From Coprinellus micaceus (lineage: Eukaryota > Basidiomycota > Agaricomycetes > Agaricales > Psathyrellaceae): a stretch of DNA of 64,000 nt. Under the pieces are notes generated by a model. The model was not told the DNA's origin, did no database searches, and was given only the letters and a program-made list of their open reading frames with translations. The translations under genes and the position numbers were made by a program. Shown here piece after piece: positions 60,556 to 64,000 of the stretch. Position 1 is the stretch's first letter. Every line of letters begins with the position of its first letter. The stretch covers positions 1,736,001 to 1,800,000 of the forward strand of contig OX596340.1 of assembly GCA_951394405.1 (NCBI GenBank), written 5' to 3'.

Positions 60556-63500
60556 ATGACGCTAAGGCGCAAGACGGAGGTGAGGGCGCTTAAAGCCTTG
60601 ATAACCCCTCCTGATAACCCTCGATAACACGGGGCGTGCATACGGTGACGGAAGGGGAGTCTACCTTTTGTCAGCGCGTTTGTGTGCACTCCAGTCGTTT
60701 GTCCTCTGGGACCCTCCGCTATTCCTCTTTCGCCACTTTCTTCTCTCCCTCCTTGCGAAACCAATTTCCTTTTCCTACTTTCATATATCTGGAATTTCAA
60801 GCGGTTCGTTTGTGTGTGGTCTGCTGACTGCTGATCATGATTTACCTATACGAAAGACTGGAAATTTAAAAGCGGTTGTGGGCACCCGAGGCAACACACC
60901 CACATCCGCGCACACAATAAGTAGGCTGAATATAATCCTGTGCACCCCCTGTGCGTTTTTGTCTCCTTCCAGGTTCGAGTGTTTGTCTCTCAGTGGGAGG
61001 ACCACGGGGTACAAGTTATGGATCCAGGTTTGGGTTGTGGTTATGGATATTATCGCGTTCGTTTGTTCGACGGCGCTTACGGATCTAGGACGCTGCGTCG
61101 GGTAGCTACCTCGCAACAATTCAGAATTAAAAGACTGGTATTGGATGGTCCAGGCGGGAAGGCACCCACAAAAGCAACGTACGTATCAGTAACAACACCC
61201 CTTCCGCATCAGGAAACTCCATAGAAAGCCACCTGACCTACCCTCTCTCCTTCGAGTTCATCCATTGGGATGATGAAGATATTTGTCTCCGTCGAATCAG
61301 GTCCAACGAATCAGGGATGTATTCCCAAAACAAAGGGATCATCGCTAAACCAACACCAACATTCATGATACTTGTACATGCTCCGTTGGCCTTGGCATCT
61401 ATCCCTGGTTTCCGTTTGAGTTTGGCGTGGAGTGTTCAACGGAATCAGAGGTCGGAAACCAGGTCCGGAGGACCCTCCCTGCACTTTTAGCCAATGGGCG
61501 TTGTGACATGCGACGACGTCCTGAATTGTCCCACTTATTTCTGGATTCAACCTAGCCTATGTCAACACAACCTTATTCCGTTCGCCGAGCATCCCTCTCC
61601 GCGCGGAGATCGTGAGGTGATCAGGTCTACTCCACCAATGATGAGCTGCACAGAGAATTTAGGCAGGCAGGCACACCGGAGGGGTGTGTGTGGAACCAAT
61701 CACAGGGTGTGACCAATGAAAGAGGCTGTGGAGGCGCAGGAAAGTGGGGAGGAAATGTGTATGCATGTGTGCATCCGTTTCTGGAGATCGTCATCCCACT
61801 CCTCCTCGACCCGTCCGCTGGCTCGTACCTATCTCCCATCTGGAGCAGGCCTAGCTAGCTATCACTGAAAGATATCTACCACAAATTTCTTCCGTTCATC
61901 TTGCTTCCGTCAGTCGTTAACTTTGATTCATATCGTTCATCGTTCCTCGACGTTTGACCTTAAGCGCCTAAAGTTGCCCCGCACGCACTCAGACTGTATG
62001 TGATTGGCGTAGCAACAGACAGGAGTTAGGCGTGCGTTGCGACGGGTTAGCGAGCGGGGCGCCCAATTTCCTCGTAGATGATGAACATACCCTGATGACT
62101 TCATTCATCGACCTGTCTGTCAGGGGGGAGAAGTGGTCACCAGGGCGGGGGAACACCCCAGACGCCCGCGTTCAATTGAGAAGCAGGCACTAAGAAATCG
62201 TTATTAACGGACGGACATACACTTCTCAGCACAGGAGTGACGACATACCGACACATCGCTTAATATCGAAGAGCACGAGCGCGGGCTTGATGGACCTACT
62301 CAGGAGCTAAGTGGGTCTTTTCATCTAGCGTTCATTTCATCTCTAGGGCCCCATTCGAGCCGTTCATAATTCTGAAACCTTGAGGCCTTACTAACTGCAT
62401 AGGTCGAGACTCGACCTCGAGGCGGGGCGGTAGTCGGCTTCATGCATAGATGAATAGGGCGCTCCAGGGGGAAGATAAGAGGATGGATGGATGATAGCGG
62501 GCATGGAAGCCAGGATCGTATGTATGGGCATGGAGACCGAGCGAGTAAGGGTTGCTCATGAAGAGTCAAGGGTCGCTATACGCTACGCCCATATGTGGGC
62601 GCTTCGCGGTTTCGGTTGACCTTGGCATGCGTGAACGTGAAAGTGAAAAGTGAAAGCTAGCTGGACGTGAGGCTACGGATGTGTCTGTGCCGTCACCCCT
62701 ACCCCTCTTCTGCTTACTTACATAGCACCCCCTGGCTAGATAGCTTCCCTTAGCTAACATCAACCCCTCTTCCCGTCCAACTATCTCTTGCACTTACACC
62801 TACACGGAGTGTGAACGAACGCCTTACTTCGGTTGCCCCATTTTTTTAAACTTACCTCTCTCCCCTGCTCTTCACTTACCCTCGCTGGTAAGTCGCGAGT
62901 TACTTCGCCCCGGCCAAGCCACTTTACATGGCATTACGCAGGCTCCGAAGGGCAGCGGCGCTTACAGTGCGGACTACTGTCTTCGCTCTTCACTTTTCAG
63001 TCGAAGAGATAACCAGGTGATTCAGCGTGTTGACCGGACTCCGAGAGCCCTCGAATCCCGCGTAGCTCGAGGTGATAAGTAGCAGAGTTTGGTTGGCGCC
63101 AGAGGAAATCATAGGAGGGGCGTGCCAATGAGCTCGGAGATCATAGTACGAACGTTCGAGCCCATAGTGCTCGGACATCAGAGAGCAGCGAGGCCTATTC
63201 GTTGAAAAGATTGTCGTTCGAGATATATCCCTGGTTAATTTGACAAAGTTAAGGGTCTGGTGGCAAGCTGCGAGAGGCACGCTGATATGCACTGCTAGCT
63301 TTCATTGGTGGGATGGGGTTGACTGGCAGGACTGTGGGGTACGAACCGTACGGAGACAGAAAACCTTCGGTTTGTGATATGGTGTTGACTCGGAAGAAGC
63401 GCGCAAATCCTCGTTTGAAGCTCCGAATCGCGACTTGCCGGTAGACGCGATGTGCTGGAGCGCTTCAACTTCGAACAAAGCATCATGACCACCTCACGGC

Positions 63501-63744
63501 CTCCAGCCAGGCATATACAGGTCGCTCGAGGCACGGTCAGCGGTGTATGCTATGGTGCCCAAGAGGAGCACATGCCAAGGGCAGCATCAGCGCAAATTCC
63601 ATGTAGCTCCCAGGCTTGAGGGGTCTATGATAGCCTCATTCTTCGGTGCCTCCGTGGCTGTCGAGGGACGCGCCGCTGATCTGAATTGAGGTGAGTAGAA
63701 GGCCAGAGCCTGTGAGACACACTACATAGCTAACTCACGGTTTC

Positions 63745-63762
63745 GCTCTTGCTCTTGCTCTT
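63745..63762. repeat. GCTCTT tandem repeat, three copies
   Basis: Three perfect copies of a hexamer in non-coding DNA; a simple-sequence repeat with no visible role. Confidence 0.7.
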
Positions 63763-64000
63763 GCCATCGGTCCTAGAATACCGGGGAAACGCTGGCTTTG
63801 TGTGCGATTCTAACGCTCTACACTACGCCGACTATTGCGCTCGCCGTCCACCCGAAGCCTTGCGCTTGTTCCGCTACTCAGTGTTCCCCTCGTTCCGCTG
63901 CTCTGTTCCGAGGCCCATGGCTTGTAGGTTACCGAACAATACCGGTGAACCTCGATCGAACTCTTCCCTAAGCGAGACCGATGGCGTTCACAATCCTACG

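Larger units (their letters stand above)
59075..64000. other. Upstream region of the Ecl1-like gene and gene-free right end
   Basis: About 4.9 kb without a supported gene. The first about 300 bases are pyrimidine-rich, with an ATTT run at 59156-59174, and probably form the Ecl1-like gene's promoter and leader. Beyond that I see only chance open frames (the longest 214 codons, low complexity) and small repeats: a hairpin at 60537-60555 and a GCTCTT triplet repeat at 63745-63762. Confidence 0.45.

Noticed and set aside
60636..60827. A 63-codon + strand frame ending in CVVC, like the CaaX box of a fungal pheromone precursor
   Set aside because: Only the last four residues fit. The acidic/aromatic layout and cleavage-site motif of basidiomycete pheromone precursors are missing, and no STE3-type receptor is nearby. 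Chance is the simpler explanation.

Overview
The window is nuclear DNA of a filamentous basidiomycete, most likely an agaricomycete. Most genes are split by short (about 48-70 nt) GT-AG introns, the reconstructed proteins read like agaricomycete orthologues, and there are three F-box genes of a type that mushrooms carry in large numbers. No bacterial, plasmid, CRISPR, rRNA or convincing tRNA feature was seen. All exon boundaries were reconstructed by hand by keeping the frame and the family consensus across splice sites, with no transcript evidence.

The left two thirds (1.1-43.0 kb) are gene dense. From left to right: ILV3 dihydroxyacid dehydratase (+); RIO1 kinase (-); an orphan 400-residue protein (-); nitronate monooxygenase (-); a BCP/Dot5-type peroxiredoxin (-); ribosomal protein eS19 (-); an F-box protein (+); an F-box/leucine-rich protein (-); a TMA23-type G-patch nucleolar protein (+); an F-box/WD40 protein (-); the mitochondrial Rho GTPase Miro/Gem1 (+); a vWA-domain protein (+); a short-chain dehydrogenase (-); an SH3-RasGEF of the Cdc25 family (+); a coiled-coil protein of unknown function (+); the COPII cargo receptor Erv46 (-); and the Sec1/Munc18 protein Vps45 (-).

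The right third is nearly empty. From 43.0 to 57.7 kb, and again from 59.1 to 64.0 kb, I found no gene. The one gene between them is a large Ecl1-type (life-span regulatory factor) zinc-binding protein on the minus strand at 57.7-59.1 kb.

The genes form no obvious pathway cluster, though some neighbours share a theme. RIO1, eS19 and the TMA23-like protein all serve 40S or ribosome biogenesis. Nitronate monooxygenase, which can release reactive oxygen, lies beside a peroxiredoxin. Erv46 and Vps45 are tandem membrane-traffic genes. I did not find a clearly new biological system. The most useful observations are a perfectly conserved 15-residue duplication with only silent differences in the RasGEF, an insertion inside the RIO1 kinase core, two GC-AG introns, several microexons, unusually long pyrimidine-rich introns in ILV3, a peroxisomal signal on the nitronate monooxygenase, a Glu-tract tail on eS19, and the large gene-free block.
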